A DNA stretch of 64,000 bases from Leptolyngbya sp. Heron Island J (GTDB taxonomy: Bacteria > Cyanobacteriota > Cyanobacteriia > Phormidesmidales > Phormidesmidaceae). Under the pieces are notes generated by a model. That model ran no database searches and was not told where the DNA came from. It worked only from the letters and a program-made list of their open reading frames with translations. The stretch's first letter is position 1, and each line of letters begins with the position of its first letter. A program made the position numbers and the translations under genes. Positions 55,089 to 64,000 of this stretch are shown piece by piece. The DNA lies in contig NZ_AWNH01000060.1 of the NCBI RefSeq assembly GCF_000482245.1, positions 124,001-188,000 on the forward strand, written 5' to 3'.

Positions 55089-57065
55089 CTACGGTTCATC
55101 CTCATAAAACCGATAGAACAGATATTCATCCTTGAAGGGGTGTTCATCGGTGACGTGGTGGAAAATTCCCTGTTCTACCATAGCTTGGCCGATTCTGACG
55201 GCAGCTTCTCGGGTAGCGTTTTGGGTTTTTGCTAACCAGGTGACGGCTTCGTTACCGATAAAACAATTGGCATACACCGTTAATCGAAATCGTCGGTTTT
55301 GAATCTCTAACCCATCCTCCGCACGCATTTGTTGTACCAGGCGTTCAAGTATTGCACCTTGTAGGTGCTGATGGTTTTTCAGCAGACTGGAATAGTCTCT
55401 AACATCGGCTAATAAGTCGTGGGTTGTTAAGCCAGGAGGTTGTTGTTCTACCTTTTCTAAAACAGGTGATGTTTGTTTAGAAAGCCCTTGTGTCCAGTCT
55501 GCTGCATCCCACTGAGGAGAGCGAATATTGAGATCGCGTTGGGGGAATGGGATCTCGATGTGGTGGCGACGAAAATTGGCTTCGAGCATGTAATATAGGT
55601 CGCTTTTGATGTCAAACTGCAAACGTGGGTCGCGAATCCACACGAGAACATCAAAATCTAGAGAGCTATTACCAAAGCCTAGAAACCGTAGACGGGGCTG
55701 GGGATACTGCAATACGCTGGGATGGGCACTGGCTACTTCTATGACCGCTGTATGTACCTGACGAATATCTGAGCTGTAGGCGACGCCGATGGGTAGATGT
55801 AGCTGTGATACCGGATGCCCATGGCTCCAGTTAATCACCTTGTTTTCCAGCAGCTGGGCGTTGGGGACAATAATCGCTACTCGATCTAAGGTGCGAATTT
55901 CCGTACTACGCACGCCAATGCTTTCTACTGTCCCAGCCAGGTCACCCAGGTTGATAAAGTCGCCTACTTGAATCGATCGTTCAAATAGCATCATCCAGCC
56001 GCTGACGACATTATTGGCGATATTCTGCAGACCAAATCCTAGACCGACACCCAGGACACTGGCGAGGATGGCCAGGGCACTGAGATCAATGCCCAATACT
56101 TGCAGAATCAGGAAAAGACCAATACCGGTGAGGATCACCTGCATCAGCGTTGCGATCGCATCCTGCACCCCTCGATCTGGTATTGCCGCCTGCAAAAACC
56201 GCGATTTTACCGCTGAGGTGACAAGCCGCACCCCAATCCATAGTGTCAAGGTAAGCAACACCACGTTAAATATGCTGACCAGAGAATACCCCTGACCATC
56301 AATATCAAACAGGGGGTCAGTAAAGGTGCGTCTTAAAAATTGAAAGACTCGATAGCGGATAGAGCGAGCTTCAGGAAATAGCTCACATATATAGATGCCA
56401 GCAGCCAGCCAGACCAATACCTGAGCCCCTAGCAGCGATGGCAAAATCCACATAGGTAGTCTGCCCTGTCGGGTTTGCTGTCGCCAGAGCCAGCGGCGAA
56501 CGTTGTAGAGCAGCACCCAGGCGAGAAGTGCGATCGCAAACACCCCTAAACTCACCCAGGCCATTCGGCGTTGATAGGCAGGTTGTCGTTCCATCTGGGC
56601 TCGATCTAACGCCCGTTGCAAAATATCAACCCACAGATCGGCCCGTTCTTGGGGGGGAACTCCTGCCATCAGGTCGCCACTAGTTACCGTTAGCAAATGA
56701 CGACCATTGGCCCGCAGCGTCACCAGACCATCTTGCTGTCGGGTACGTACCCGAATTGGAGGTGGCACAGCCTGCCGCTGTGCATTGCCCAGAACCTGCC
56801 ATAGCGCCTGATTAGCAAAATCTGCACGTTCCTCAGCGCTGATATTCTCAATACTGCCAAGCTGGAACAGCACTCGACCATCAATGACCACATCTGCTTT
56901 TTGAGGTGACGTTTGGGCCATGCTGGGTAACGGCAGCAAAAGGCCTAGGAGCAAGAAGATGACGAAAGCGATGTGTACTAACCTGGCGATCCAGAACCTA
57001 GTGGGTAAGGTCCACTTTATGCAGTTGATTGCCTTTGTCGGTCGTCCCCACCAATCATTGCTCAT
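55089..57065 (-). CDS. MscS-family mechanosensitive channel with C-terminal DEP domain
   Basis: A signal peptide (IAFVIFLLLGLLLPLPSMAQ) precedes a periplasmic N-terminal domain. Membrane segments follow near residues 165-185, 205-225 and 255-275, then the MscS pore helix, seen as LASVLGVGLGFGLQNIANNV. The beta domain follows, with GDFINLGDLAGTVESIGVRS and IVPNAQLLENKVINWS. The last 85 residues (FRLTVYANCFIGNEAVTWLA, IFHHVTDEHPFKDEYLFYRF) are a DEP domain, a module known for membrane or signalling-protein docking. It should release osmolytes under hypo-osmotic shock, with the DEP part adding regulation. The frame begins at TTG 57086 inside a repeat; ATG 57065 is chosen. Confidence 0.85.
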   Translation of the reverse strand: MSNDWWGRPTKAINCIKWTLPTRFWIARLVHIAFVIFLLLGLLLPLPSMAQTSPQKADVVIDGRVLFQLGSIENISAEERADFANQALWQVLGNAQRQAVPPPIRVRTRQQDGLVTLRANGRHLLTVTSGDLMAGVPPQERADLWVDILQRALDRAQMERQPAYQRRMAWVSLGVFAIALLAWVLLYNVRRWLWRQQTRQGRLPMWILPSLLGAQVLVWLAAGIYICELFPEARSIRYRVFQFLRRTFTDPLFDIDGQGYSLVSIFNVVLLTLTLWIGVRLVTSAVKSRFLQAAIPDRGVQDAIATLMQVILTGIGLFLILQVLGIDLSALAILASVLGVGLGFGLQNIANNVVSGWMMLFERSIQVGDFINLGDLAGTVESIGVRSTEIRTLDRVAIIVPNAQLLENKVINWSHGHPVSQLHLPIGVAYSSDIRQVHTAVIEVASAHPSVLQYPQPRLRFLGFGNSSLDFDVLVWIRDPRLQFDIKSDLYYMLEANFRRHHIEIPFPQRDLNIRSPQWDAADWTQGLSKQTSPVLEKVEQQPPGLTTHDLLADVRDYSSLLKNHQHLQGAILERLVQQMRAEDGLEIQNRRFRLTVYANCFIGNEAVTWLAKTQNATREAAVRIGQAMVEQGIFHHVTDEHPFKDEYLFYRFYEDEP

Positions 57066-57117
57066 TGCCCATTGCTTATTGCCCAAAGCTCACTGCCCCC
57101 GTCGCCAATTACCCATT
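57058..57117. repeat. Short tandem heptamer-like repeats
   Basis: Tandem variants of ATTGCCC and ATTGCTC/ATTACCC (for example CATTGCTCATTGCCCATTGC near 57057-57076), typical of cyanobacterial short tandem repeats. They extend into the 5' end of the channel gene and make its start uncertain. Confidence 0.65.
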
Positions 57118-57408
57118 GGGCTTTATTCATGCTTGCCTTTAAATTCTTAGTCCAACTATCAAGAAACCTAAACTATGAGACCGTGTCGTAAAAAATAACT
57201 TTTTTCTTAGGATCACAGACGGCTTTGCGGTGTCTACAACAAAAGTCCTCAATCTACTTGAGTTTTACCCATTGGGGTAAGTAATTACTCAAGGAAAAAT
57301 CAACGTTCCGCAAAAAAGGTCCTTCATAAGTTGGCATAATAGTCCAGCAGCCATGTGTCACAATGTAGGCGGTTTTGCCAACTCAGGCGAGCAGGCAACA
57401 AATAAATT
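57118..57408. promoter_or_regulatory. Upstream region of ndhF
   Basis: 291 bp between the repeats and ndhF. GGCATAATAG near 57334-57343 could include a -10 box; no reliable -35 box was seen. The short inverted element ACTTGAG / CTCAAG (57258 and 57289) flanks a T- and G-rich stretch. Nothing else is evident. Confidence 0.25.
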
Positions 57409-59484
57409 ATGGAATCCTTGGAATCTCTTTATTCTTACGCATGGCTCATACCCGTATTGCCACTCCTCGGTGCAGCAATTGTGGGTGTGGGTCTGATCAG
57501 CTATAGCGACGCCACAAGCAAGCTGCGTACGCCAAGTTCAATATTTATCGTGAGCCTGGTTGGGGCAGCGATGGTGATGTCCTTTGGCATTTTTTGGAGC
57601 CAGTGGAATGGCCATGAGCCCTACTCATTTATGTTTGAGTGGGCCTCAGCGGGCAACTTTACGATTCAGATGGGGTATACCATCGATCATCTTGCCTCGC
57701 TAATGCTGGTGATTGTGACCACAGTGGCCTTTCTGGTGATGGTTTACACCGATGGCTATATGGCTCACGATCCAGGCTATGTCAGGTTTTATGCCTATCT
57801 AAGTCTGTTTAGCTTTTCAATGTTGGGTCTGGTGATTAGTCCCAACCTGCTACAGGTATATGTATTTTGGGAGCTGGTGGGGATGTGTTCCTACCTGCTT
57901 ATTGGTTTTTGGTATGACCGCAAGCCAGCGGCGGATGCTTGTCAGAAGGCATTTGTGACCAACCGGGTGGGTGACTTTGGTCTGTTGCTAGGCATGCTTG
58001 GTCTATTCTGGTGTACCGGCAGCTTTGACTTTGGCATCATGGGCGAGCGCCTGACTCACTTGGTGGAAGTTGGTAGTGTGCCAGGTAGTTTGGCGGCACT
58101 ATTTGCCATCCTGGTGTTTATGGGACCCATGGCAAAGTCAGCCCAGTTTCCACTCCATGTGTGGTTACCGGATGCAATGGAAGGCCCAACGCCTATTTCC
58201 GCTCTGATCCACGCAGCAACGATGGTGGCTGCTGGCGTATTTCTGATTGGCCGCATGTATCCGGTATTTGAAGAAATCCCTGTGGCGATGACGACCATCG
58301 CCTATGTCGGGGCTTTCACCGCCATGATGGGGGCCACAATCGCTATAACCCAAAACGACATTAAGAAAGGTCTGGCTTATTCCACCATGTCCCAGCTGGG
58401 TTACATGGTCATGGCTATGGGGGTGGGTGCCTATAGTGCTGGTTTGTTCCACCTGATGACCCATGCTTACTTTAAAGCCATGCTGTTCCTGGGCTCTGGC
58501 TCGGTGATCCATGGTATGGAAGAGGTAGTAGGCCACAATCCCACATATGCTCAAGACATGCGTCTGATGGGTGGGCTGCGCAAATATATGCCAGCCACGG
58601 CGATTACATTCTTAATCGGCACCCTGGCGATTTCCGGGATTCCTCCATTTGCAGGTTTTTGGTCTAAGGATGAAATTCTTGGCTCTACCTTCCAGGTTAG
58701 TCCTGTGCTTTGGGCTGTTGGTTGGGTAACCGCTGGAATTACGGCGTTTTACATGTTCCGCATGTACTTCTCGACATTTGAAGGGGAGTTTCGCGGTACC
58801 AATGGCGATATCAAGGAGCAGTTGCGTATCGAGCAGCTACAGCGGATGGGGGCTTCCCTCGGACCTGGTGCTATGAGTACTCGTGAAATGCCTGCAGCGG
58901 AAGAAGAGGCCCATGGCGATCATCATCATGCGTCTGAACCCCATGAATCACCGATCACAATGACACTGCCGTTAGTTGCCCTAGCTATTCCTTCGATTCT
59001 GATTGGTCTGGTTGGTACCCCCTTTGGTAACTACTTTGAGGCGTTTATTTCGGCTCCCGGTGAGGTGGTGACTGTTGCTGAGTTGGCTGAAGAGGCCGAT
59101 TTGCATGAGTTTGCTGTCATGGCGGGTAGTTCCGTAGCGATCTCAGTTGTTGGGATTATCCTGGCTGTGCTGATGTATGTGACGAAGACGATAGATGTGG
59201 GTGCGATCGCAAAAAAAATCAATCCCCTTTATAATCTCTCTCTCAACAAGTGGTACATCGACGATATCTACGAAGTCGTCTTTGTCCAGGGCAGTCGTAA
59301 AATTGCCAAAGGTGCCCTCACCATGGATGTTAAGCTGGTGGACGGCATTGTCAATCTCACAGGCTTCCTCACCCTGATCACTGGAGAAGGCCTTAAATAC
59401 CTGGAAACCGGTCGCGCCCAGTTCTACGCTCTAATTGTATTTGGGGCTGTATTGGGGTTAGTGCTGTTGTCAGGTTTGACCTAG
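57409..59484 (+). CDS. ndhF: NAD(P)H-quinone oxidoreductase subunit 5
   Basis: Membrane proton-pumping subunit of the cyanobacterial NDH-1 complex, working in respiration and cyclic electron flow. The protein is 691 residues with about 16 membrane segments. Motifs include VFWELVGMCSYLLIGFWY, AKSAQFPLHVWLPDAMEGPT, ISALIHAATMVAAGVFLIGR and the AYSTMSQLGYMVMAMGVGAY helix. The C-terminal part includes a His-rich loop (AHGDHHHASEPH) and the long lateral helix region. The strong match to NdhF1-type favours the respiratory form over the CO2-uptake paralogues NdhF3/F4, though that is not proven. No ndhD gene follows; it stands alone here. Confidence 0.95.
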   Translation: MESLESLYSYAWLIPVLPLLGAAIVGVGLISYSDATSKLRTPSSIFIVSLVGAAMVMSFGIFWSQWNGHEPYSFMFEWASAGNFTIQMGYTIDHLASLMLVIVTTVAFLVMVYTDGYMAHDPGYVRFYAYLSLFSFSMLGLVISPNLLQVYVFWELVGMCSYLLIGFWYDRKPAADACQKAFVTNRVGDFGLLLGMLGLFWCTGSFDFGIMGERLTHLVEVGSVPGSLAALFAILVFMGPMAKSAQFPLHVWLPDAMEGPTPISALIHAATMVAAGVFLIGRMYPVFEEIPVAMTTIAYVGAFTAMMGATIAITQNDIKKGLAYSTMSQLGYMVMAMGVGAYSAGLFHLMTHAYFKAMLFLGSGSVIHGMEEVVGHNPTYAQDMRLMGGLRKYMPATAITFLIGTLAISGIPPFAGFWSKDEILGSTFQVSPVLWAVGWVTAGITAFYMFRMYFSTFEGEFRGTNGDIKEQLRIEQLQRMGASLGPGAMSTREMPAAEEEAHGDHHHASEPHESPITMTLPLVALAIPSILIGLVGTPFGNYFEAFISAPGEVVTVAELAEEADLHEFAVMAGSSVAISVVGIILAVLMYVTKTIDVGAIAKKINPLYNLSLNKWYIDDIYEVVFVQGSRKIAKGALTMDVKLVDGIVNLTGFLTLITGEGLKYLETGRAQFYALIVFGAVLGLVLLSGLT

Positions 59485-59513
59485 TTTGAATGAGGGAACC
59501 CCTGTTTGCTCCT

Positions 59514-61328
59514 ATGAACATTCCTAGGGGCGTTGCATGCAACGCCCCTAGGAATTATTTGTGGTTGTGGTGTTGCACCGTTTGCTTGGTGCTGGTTTTT
59601 GCCTTTAGCAGTTTGGCCCAACCTGTGGGTAAAGTCCCCGTTGCCAATGGCTTGGCTGGAGCAGTGGCTTCGGTAGATGAAGATGCTAGTCGTATTGGAA
59701 TTGAGGTGCTGCGTCAGGGAGGGAACGCAGTGGATGCCGCAGTCGCGACCGCTGCTGCCCTTGGGGTAACTGAGCCATTTTCCGCTGGTATCGGTGGTGG
59801 TGGTTTTATGATGATCTACCTCCACGATCAAGATCGCGTCATTACCCTTGATGGTCGTGAGGAAGCGCCAGCCGCAGTGACTGCTGATCTGTTTCGCGAC
59901 CCTGAAGATCCGGCAGGGGAGAATTTACCGTTTTTTCCAAACCGGATTAGTAGTGGTCTAGCTGTTGGTGTGCCGGGCACACCTTTAAACTGGCAAACAG
60001 CATTATCTCGCTATGGCACGTTGTCCCTGTCAGCTGCGCTAGCACCAGCTATTGAGCTAGCAGAGTCTGGGTTTACTGTGGATGAAACCTTTGCTCAGCA
60101 AGTGGCTCGCAATCAGGAGCGGTTTGGTGCGTTTACCTCCACAAGTCAGCTCTATTTGCCGGATGGGTTGCCACCAGCGGTGGGTTCACAGTTTAGCAAC
60201 CCGGATATGGCTGAGACATATCGTTTACTGGCTAATCAAGGCATCAATAGCTTTTACCGAGGTGATATTGCTCAGGCAATCGTGGATACGGTGCAGTCAC
60301 CCCCTGTAGTCAACGATCCGCCGTTTACAGTCCATCCAGGAGCAATGACCCTGGGTGATTTAGACCGCTATGAGGTGCGAGTGCGGCCCCCGGTGGTTAG
60401 CGACTATCGTGGCTATCGGTTCTATGGCATGGGATTGCCCAGCAGCGGTGGGATCACGGTGGCACAAATACTGGCATTGTTGGAGTCCAGTGATTTGGCC
60501 AGCCTAGACCGTAGCGAGGCCCTGCATCGAATAATTGAGGCAGAGCGATTGGCGTTTTGCGATCGCAATGCCTACCTGGGCGATTCCGAATATGTCGATG
60601 TGCCCTTAACCGGCCTGCTCAACTCTAGTTATATTTCCAGTCGTCAATTGCCTGCTAGAGCCAGCGAACCCTGCACTACACCTGGTAATCCGCTGCCTTA
60701 TCAAACTGATCCTAGTCCCAGTCTCACCCAGGCGGCTGATGTTGCGATCGCCAATCCTCAAGAAGGACTCTCCACGACTCACCTGGTAACAGCTGACCAG
60801 TTTGGTAATGTGGTCTCCTATACTTTGACTATTGAATCCACAGGAGGCACAGGGATTGTCGTGCCTGGTTATGGATTTATTCTCAATAACGAGCTAACTG
60901 ATTTTGATACGACTGTGCCCCATCCCAATGCGCCGGAACCGGGTAAACGACCCCGCAGCAGCATGGCACCGACTATAGCTTTTGCCCCCGACGGTCGGAT
61001 GCTCGCCTTTGGTAGTCCCGGTGGCTCAACAATTATCACTACCGTTGTCGGTCTTGTCACTAACCTGATTGATTTTGATATGTCTCTACCCGAAGCGATT
61101 AGTGCTCCTCGGTTATCCCAACGTAATGGTAGCAGCACAACGATTGAGCCGAGTGATGCTATCGACATAACAGCCCTGACCCAACTGGGTCATCAGTTTC
61201 GGATGGTGGATGAAATTGGTGCTGCGACTGGTCTAGAAACCTCTACCGATGGGGCGTTTCAGGCAGCTGCGGAGCCAAGTAGGCGTGGCGGTGGTGCTGC
61301 GATGGTTGTTAACTTCATGTCAGAATAA
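59514..61328 (+). CDS. ggt: Gamma-glutamyltransferase
   Basis: An N-terminal nucleophile hydrolase that cleaves gamma-glutamyl bonds, as in glutathione. It is exported: LVFAFSSLAQP ends a signal peptide near residue 38. Conserved parts are DAAVATAAALGVTEPFSAGI and GGGGFMMIY. The autoprocessing site and N-terminal nucleophile is Thr near residue 421 in STTHLVTAD, and the small subunit has GKRPRSSMAPTI and FGSPGGST. The ATG at 59514 (or 59490) sits before a 36-bp palindrome that encodes about twelve residues (IPRGVACNAPRN) of the leader, so a later TTG at about 59559 is an alternative start. It lies 29-30 bp after ndhF. Confidence 0.9.
   Translation: MNIPRGVACNAPRNYLWLWCCTVCLVLVFAFSSLAQPVGKVPVANGLAGAVASVDEDASRIGIEVLRQGGNAVDAAVATAAALGVTEPFSAGIGGGGFMMIYLHDQDRVITLDGREEAPAAVTADLFRDPEDPAGENLPFFPNRISSGLAVGVPGTPLNWQTALSRYGTLSLSAALAPAIELAESGFTVDETFAQQVARNQERFGAFTSTSQLYLPDGLPPAVGSQFSNPDMAETYRLLANQGINSFYRGDIAQAIVDTVQSPPVVNDPPFTVHPGAMTLGDLDRYEVRVRPPVVSDYRGYRFYGMGLPSSGGITVAQILALLESSDLASLDRSEALHRIIEAERLAFCDRNAYLGDSEYVDVPLTGLLNSSYISSRQLPARASEPCTTPGNPLPYQTDPSPSLTQAADVAIANPQEGLSTTHLVTADQFGNVVSYTLTIESTGGTGIVVPGYGFILNNELTDFDTTVPHPNAPEPGKRPRSSMAPTIAFAPDGRMLAFGSPGGSTIITTVVGLVTNLIDFDMSLPEAISAPRLSQRNGSSTTIEPSDAIDITALTQLGHQFRMVDEIGAATGLETSTDGAFQAAAEPSRRGGGAAMVVNFMSE
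59520..59555. repeat. 36-bp perfect palindrome
   Basis: Left half 59520-59537 and right half 59538-59555 are exact complements with core GGGGCGTTGCATGCAACGCC. It lies within the first codons of the gamma-glutamyltransferase frame. It is the longest member here of a dispersed GTTGC-type palindromic repeat. Confidence 0.9.
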
Positions 61329-61566
61329 GTGAGTCTTAGGAGTGCTGGTTCCTATGCTGCAGTATTTCTGTGAAAATCGCCTACAGACGGATATTTCAAG
61401 AGCTTTTAACATATGCCCAAATAGCATGTAGACAGTCTAATAACTGCATCCGCATCGACATATTATGTTGGGTTATTGGGGATACTAGAGGAACTGATAA
61501 GACTCAGGGATATCGTATACAAGCTTCATTTCAACACCAAAGTAACAGGGACGCGATCTGCTAATA
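61329..61566. other. Short gap before the CHAT gene
   Basis: 238 bp between gamma-glutamyltransferase and the CHAT gene. A plus-strand frame at 61370-61564 (64 codons) has no ribosome binding site or recognisable motif and is not called. Confidence 0.3.
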
Positions 61567-64000
61567 GTGCTCCAAGAGTTTGACATATCAATTACAGCCG
61601 TCGGCGATGACCGATATCTGGTGCGTACGGAGCAAGTCGCACCTGGGGTTCCCCTGGCGCAGGAGCAGTTTCACTGGCCCATAGACCAGTGGCTCACCGA
61701 GGCAGCGACCCTGATGCACGATCCATTGCTGGGAATTCTGAAAGGAGAGTCGAGTCAGCGTTGGGCATCCAGATCAAGTTTTCGCTCTGGTGGCAGGTCT
61801 GCTGGTTCATCCTCTAGTCAACCGCCAACACTTGTCACTCTAGGACAGGCTCTTTACAACAATTTATTTGATAAGACATTACGCGATAGCTGGTTGACCG
61901 CTCAGGGAGTTGCCCAGAATCGTCGTGCTCCACTACGGTTGCGGCTGGGATTAAAAGGAGAAAAACTACAGCAGCTGCCTTGGGAAGTTTTGCATGCAGG
62001 TGATCGTCCCCTAGGTACCGGCACCGATGTAACTTTTTCTCGCTATCCTCTAGACCGTCGACAAGGATACGATCGTCCCGGTGCAACGGTGCCTGATTTT
62101 GATCAGCCGTTGCGAGTTTTAATGGTAATTGCTGCTCCTAACGATCAAGATCGGCTAGAACTTGCCCGTGAAGCCAATCATCTTAAAAATGAGCTGCACC
62201 CCACTTCAATGCGTTCTGGACGCGGCTACGATATTCTGCCTAAGAAACAGCTTGATGTGCAGCTAACGGTGTTAGAACAACCGGGGCGTAGTGAGCTGAC
62301 CCAGGCGTTGGAGCACGGTCAATATCAAGTGTTGCACTACGCAGGTCATAGCAATTTAGGTAATGCTGGTGGCGATTTGTACCTGGTCAGTCGTCAAACT
62401 GGATTGACCGAGCGCATCAGTGGCGAAGATTTGGCCGGTTTGCTTTCTAACAATGGCGTTAAGTTGGCCGTTCTAAACTCTTGTCGCGGTGCCTATGCCC
62501 AAAATACTGATACAGAACTGGGCTGGCACGAGCAAAATTTGGCCCATGCTTTAGTTAACCGTGGTATTCCTGGGGTGATTGCTATGGCCGAGCGGATTCC
62601 TGATGATGTGGCTATTACCTTTACCCGATTACTCTATCGAAATTTAAAGCAGGGTAATCCCATCGACCTATGTCTTAATCGCACTCGTCAGGGGCTAATC
62701 TCTGCCCATGACTCCAACTACAGTTACTGGGCGCTGCCTATTTTATATATGCAGCCCGGATTTGACGGTTATCTGGCCAGTAAGCCAGGGACTAATAATA
62801 GTGCTCTTGACAAACTGCTCAGTGAGTCTGAGTCGGCTTTGGCCTCGTTAGGGCCTGTGTCAGAGGAGCCTGTAGTGGTTGCATCAGAAGCCAAAGCCAA
62901 TGTGGATTTAGGGCCTGTTGATTTAGATGATGTCGATTTAGACAATGTTGTCGAAACTGTCGAATTAGAGGAAATTCTGAGCTACAACGAGGAAGATGCC
63001 TCGACTATGACAGAGTTGGTGGAGCAACTATCTAAACCAACTGTGACTGATGATGATGTCACAGTTGGGGATGTGGATGAGTCGCTGCTCCCTGACGAAT
63101 TAGAAACTCCAGGTCTCGATCTGTATGATCAGCTACCCAAAAAGGCTGCACAGCCGACATCTGTAGAGACCAGTGAAGATGCAACAATTTACCATGACCA
63201 GGATGAGGAGGATGTTGAGCAGCCACTAGCGCTTCCTAGTCGGAAAACAGGATGGCAAAAACATCGCGTAGCTACAGGCATAGGCGTTGTAGCTCTGGTG
63301 ACACTAGCTGGTGTAGGCATCAGTGATCCATTGAACCTATTCTCCCAGTCATCACGTCCTATCACTGATACGGAGGTGTCATCAGAGACTCTTGGAAGTA
63401 GTGGTCTTCTCAGCGATAATCCTGAAAGTAATGTTCTAGTTCTCAATCAGATGGCAGCGGCTGGCAATCAAAGTAAAGCGCTGTCGCGAATTGTGTCTCT
63501 GGGCGGTATTGATGATCCTACCCTGCTGTTTTCAAAGGGGCAGCTGCAGTGGGATTTAATGAATCAAAGTACATTTACAGACAACACAGTTGGTGCTGCA
63601 GAAGCGGCGAGATCGTGGCAAGATGCCCTCAATGTGCAGCCTGATTGGTTAGATGCCCAGGTTGCTTTGGGCTTTGCCTATTATGAAGGCGGTTTTTTAG
63701 AGGATGCGATCGCCGTCTGGGGAAATGCTATTGATACCGGTCAAGCCTATGAAATTCCAATTTTGACACTCCATGAGATGCCCCAGGATGCGGTTCTTCA
63801 AAATGCACCGACTAAGCTCCATGCACAACTGGGTCTGGCTATGGCTCATTATCAGAAATCTAAGCAAGGTTTGACAGAAGATGATAGTCAACCCTTTTTA
63901 GTGTTGGCGGTAGCCTACTGGCGAGATGGACTTCGAGCTGCTAGCAATGAAGACGTGACGGATGATTTATCATCTCATTGGCTATGGTCTGAGCAGGCAT
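61567..64000 (+). CDS. CHAT-domain protein with membrane segment and TPRs (3' truncated by window)
   Basis: The frame is open from GTG 61567 to the window end, at least 811 codons. The N-terminal region (1-190) is unfamiliar, with a Ser/Arg-rich linker. The CHAT (caspase-HetF-associated) protease-like domain follows, about 190-400, with catalytic His261 in HYAGHSN and Cys306 in LNSCRGA. Then come an acidic disordered region (about 420-560), a membrane segment near 570-588 (GIGVVALVTLAGVGI) and TPR-like repeats (ALNVQPDWLDAQVALGFAYY). The CHAT family is named partly after HetF, a caspase-like protein of heterocyst development. This orientation, CHAT first and TPR last, is the reverse of many TPR-CHAT proteins. 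An in-frame stop at 61543 rules out starts further up. Confidence 0.82.
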   Translation, partial: MLQEFDISITAVGDDRYLVRTEQVAPGVPLAQEQFHWPIDQWLTEAATLMHDPLLGILKGESSQRWASRSSFRSGGRSAGSSSSQPPTLVTLGQALYNNLFDKTLRDSWLTAQGVAQNRRAPLRLRLGLKGEKLQQLPWEVLHAGDRPLGTGTDVTFSRYPLDRRQGYDRPGATVPDFDQPLRVLMVIAAPNDQDRLELAREANHLKNELHPTSMRSGRGYDILPKKQLDVQLTVLEQPGRSELTQALEHGQYQVLHYAGHSNLGNAGGDLYLVSRQTGLTERISGEDLAGLLSNNGVKLAVLNSCRGAYAQNTDTELGWHEQNLAHALVNRGIPGVIAMAERIPDDVAITFTRLLYRNLKQGNPIDLCLNRTRQGLISAHDSNYSYWALPILYMQPGFDGYLASKPGTNNSALDKLLSESESALASLGPVSEEPVVVASEAKANVDLGPVDLDDVDLDNVVETVELEEILSYNEEDASTMTELVEQLSKPTVTDDDVTVGDVDESLLPDELETPGLDLYDQLPKKAAQPTSVETSEDATIYHDQDEEDVEQPLALPSRKTGWQKHRVATGIGVVALVTLAGVGISDPLNLFSQSSRPITDTEVSSETLGSSGLLSDNPESNVLVLNQMAAAGNQSKALSRIVSLGGIDDPTLLFSKGQLQWDLMNQSTFTDNTVGAAEAARSWQDALNVQPDWLDAQVALGFAYYEGGFLEDAIAVWGNAIDTGQAYEIPILTLHEMPQDAVLQNAPTKLHAQLGLAMAHYQKSKQGLTEDDSQPFLVLAVAYWRDGLRAASNEDVTDDLSSHWLWSEQA

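Noticed and set aside
61370..61564. Plus-strand 64-codon frame before the CHAT gene
   Set aside because: No ribosome binding site or conserved features, and its composition is unlike the neighbouring genes.

Overview
The window is chromosomal DNA from a cyanobacterium. The octamer GCGATCGC (HIP1) recurs throughout. Marker genes include a long NdhF, CsaB, plastid-shared families (HHL1-like, DUF2499/DUF3593), cyanobacterial Tax/Pix-type chemotaxis genes and hetR. HetR with an RGSGR protein beside it points to a filamentous species. Nothing here shows whether it makes heterocysts. No rRNA, tRNA, CRISPR array or transposase was found.

Layout. 0-9 kb: thyX, a DUF697 GTPase, a YbjN-like protein, the UDP-sugar pair uxs-ugd, a TPR protein, and DUF4058 overlapping an alpha/beta hydrolase. 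8.8-17.8 kb: a complete minus-strand chemotaxis-type operon (PatA-like regulator, CheY, CheW, MCP, CheA-REC hybrid, second CheW). 17.9-34 kb: mostly housekeeping genes (amt, EVE protein, tsaE, orphan parA, BI-1 protein, ppx, methyltransferase, cysH, lnt, two RluA-type synthases, SWIM protein, aspA, HHL1-like, rarD). 34-46.5 kb: small hypotheticals, a repeat-rich gap, ilvA, a TspO-like protein, polysaccharide genes (acetyltransferase, two GT2 enzymes, HpsJ-like, csaB), deoC, selO and DUF2499/DUF3593. 46.7-48.5 kb: a coiled-coil protein and a small conserved protein. 48.6-50.1 kb: hetR with an upstream gene for an exported RGSGR protein. 50.1-64 kb: an FAD oxidoreductase, a TerB plus Mo-nitrogenase C-terminal domain protein, YdcF, a membrane protein of unknown function, an MscS-DEP fusion, ndhF, gamma-glutamyltransferase, and a CHAT-TPR protein cut by the window end.

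Most notable locus: 49794-50036 (minus) encodes an 80-residue protein with a signal peptide and four in-frame RGSGR pentapeptides, at residues 34-38, 46-50, 58-62 and 73-77. It lies 253 bp upstream of hetR. RGSGR is the HetR-inhibiting signal of PatS, HetN and PatX. Position and layout match PatX, but the four-fold repetition looks like a multi-copy signal precursor. The adjacent HetR has two substitutions in the loop reported to contact the PatS peptide.

A second theme is short perfect palindromes between genes (4787, 25867, 43217, 59520). Two intrude into genes: one supplies the selO stop codon, and one encodes part of the gamma-glutamyltransferase N-terminus. Several genes appear to use TTG or GTG starts. 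Starts were moved inward where a ribosome binding site or family length favoured it, and each case is noted.
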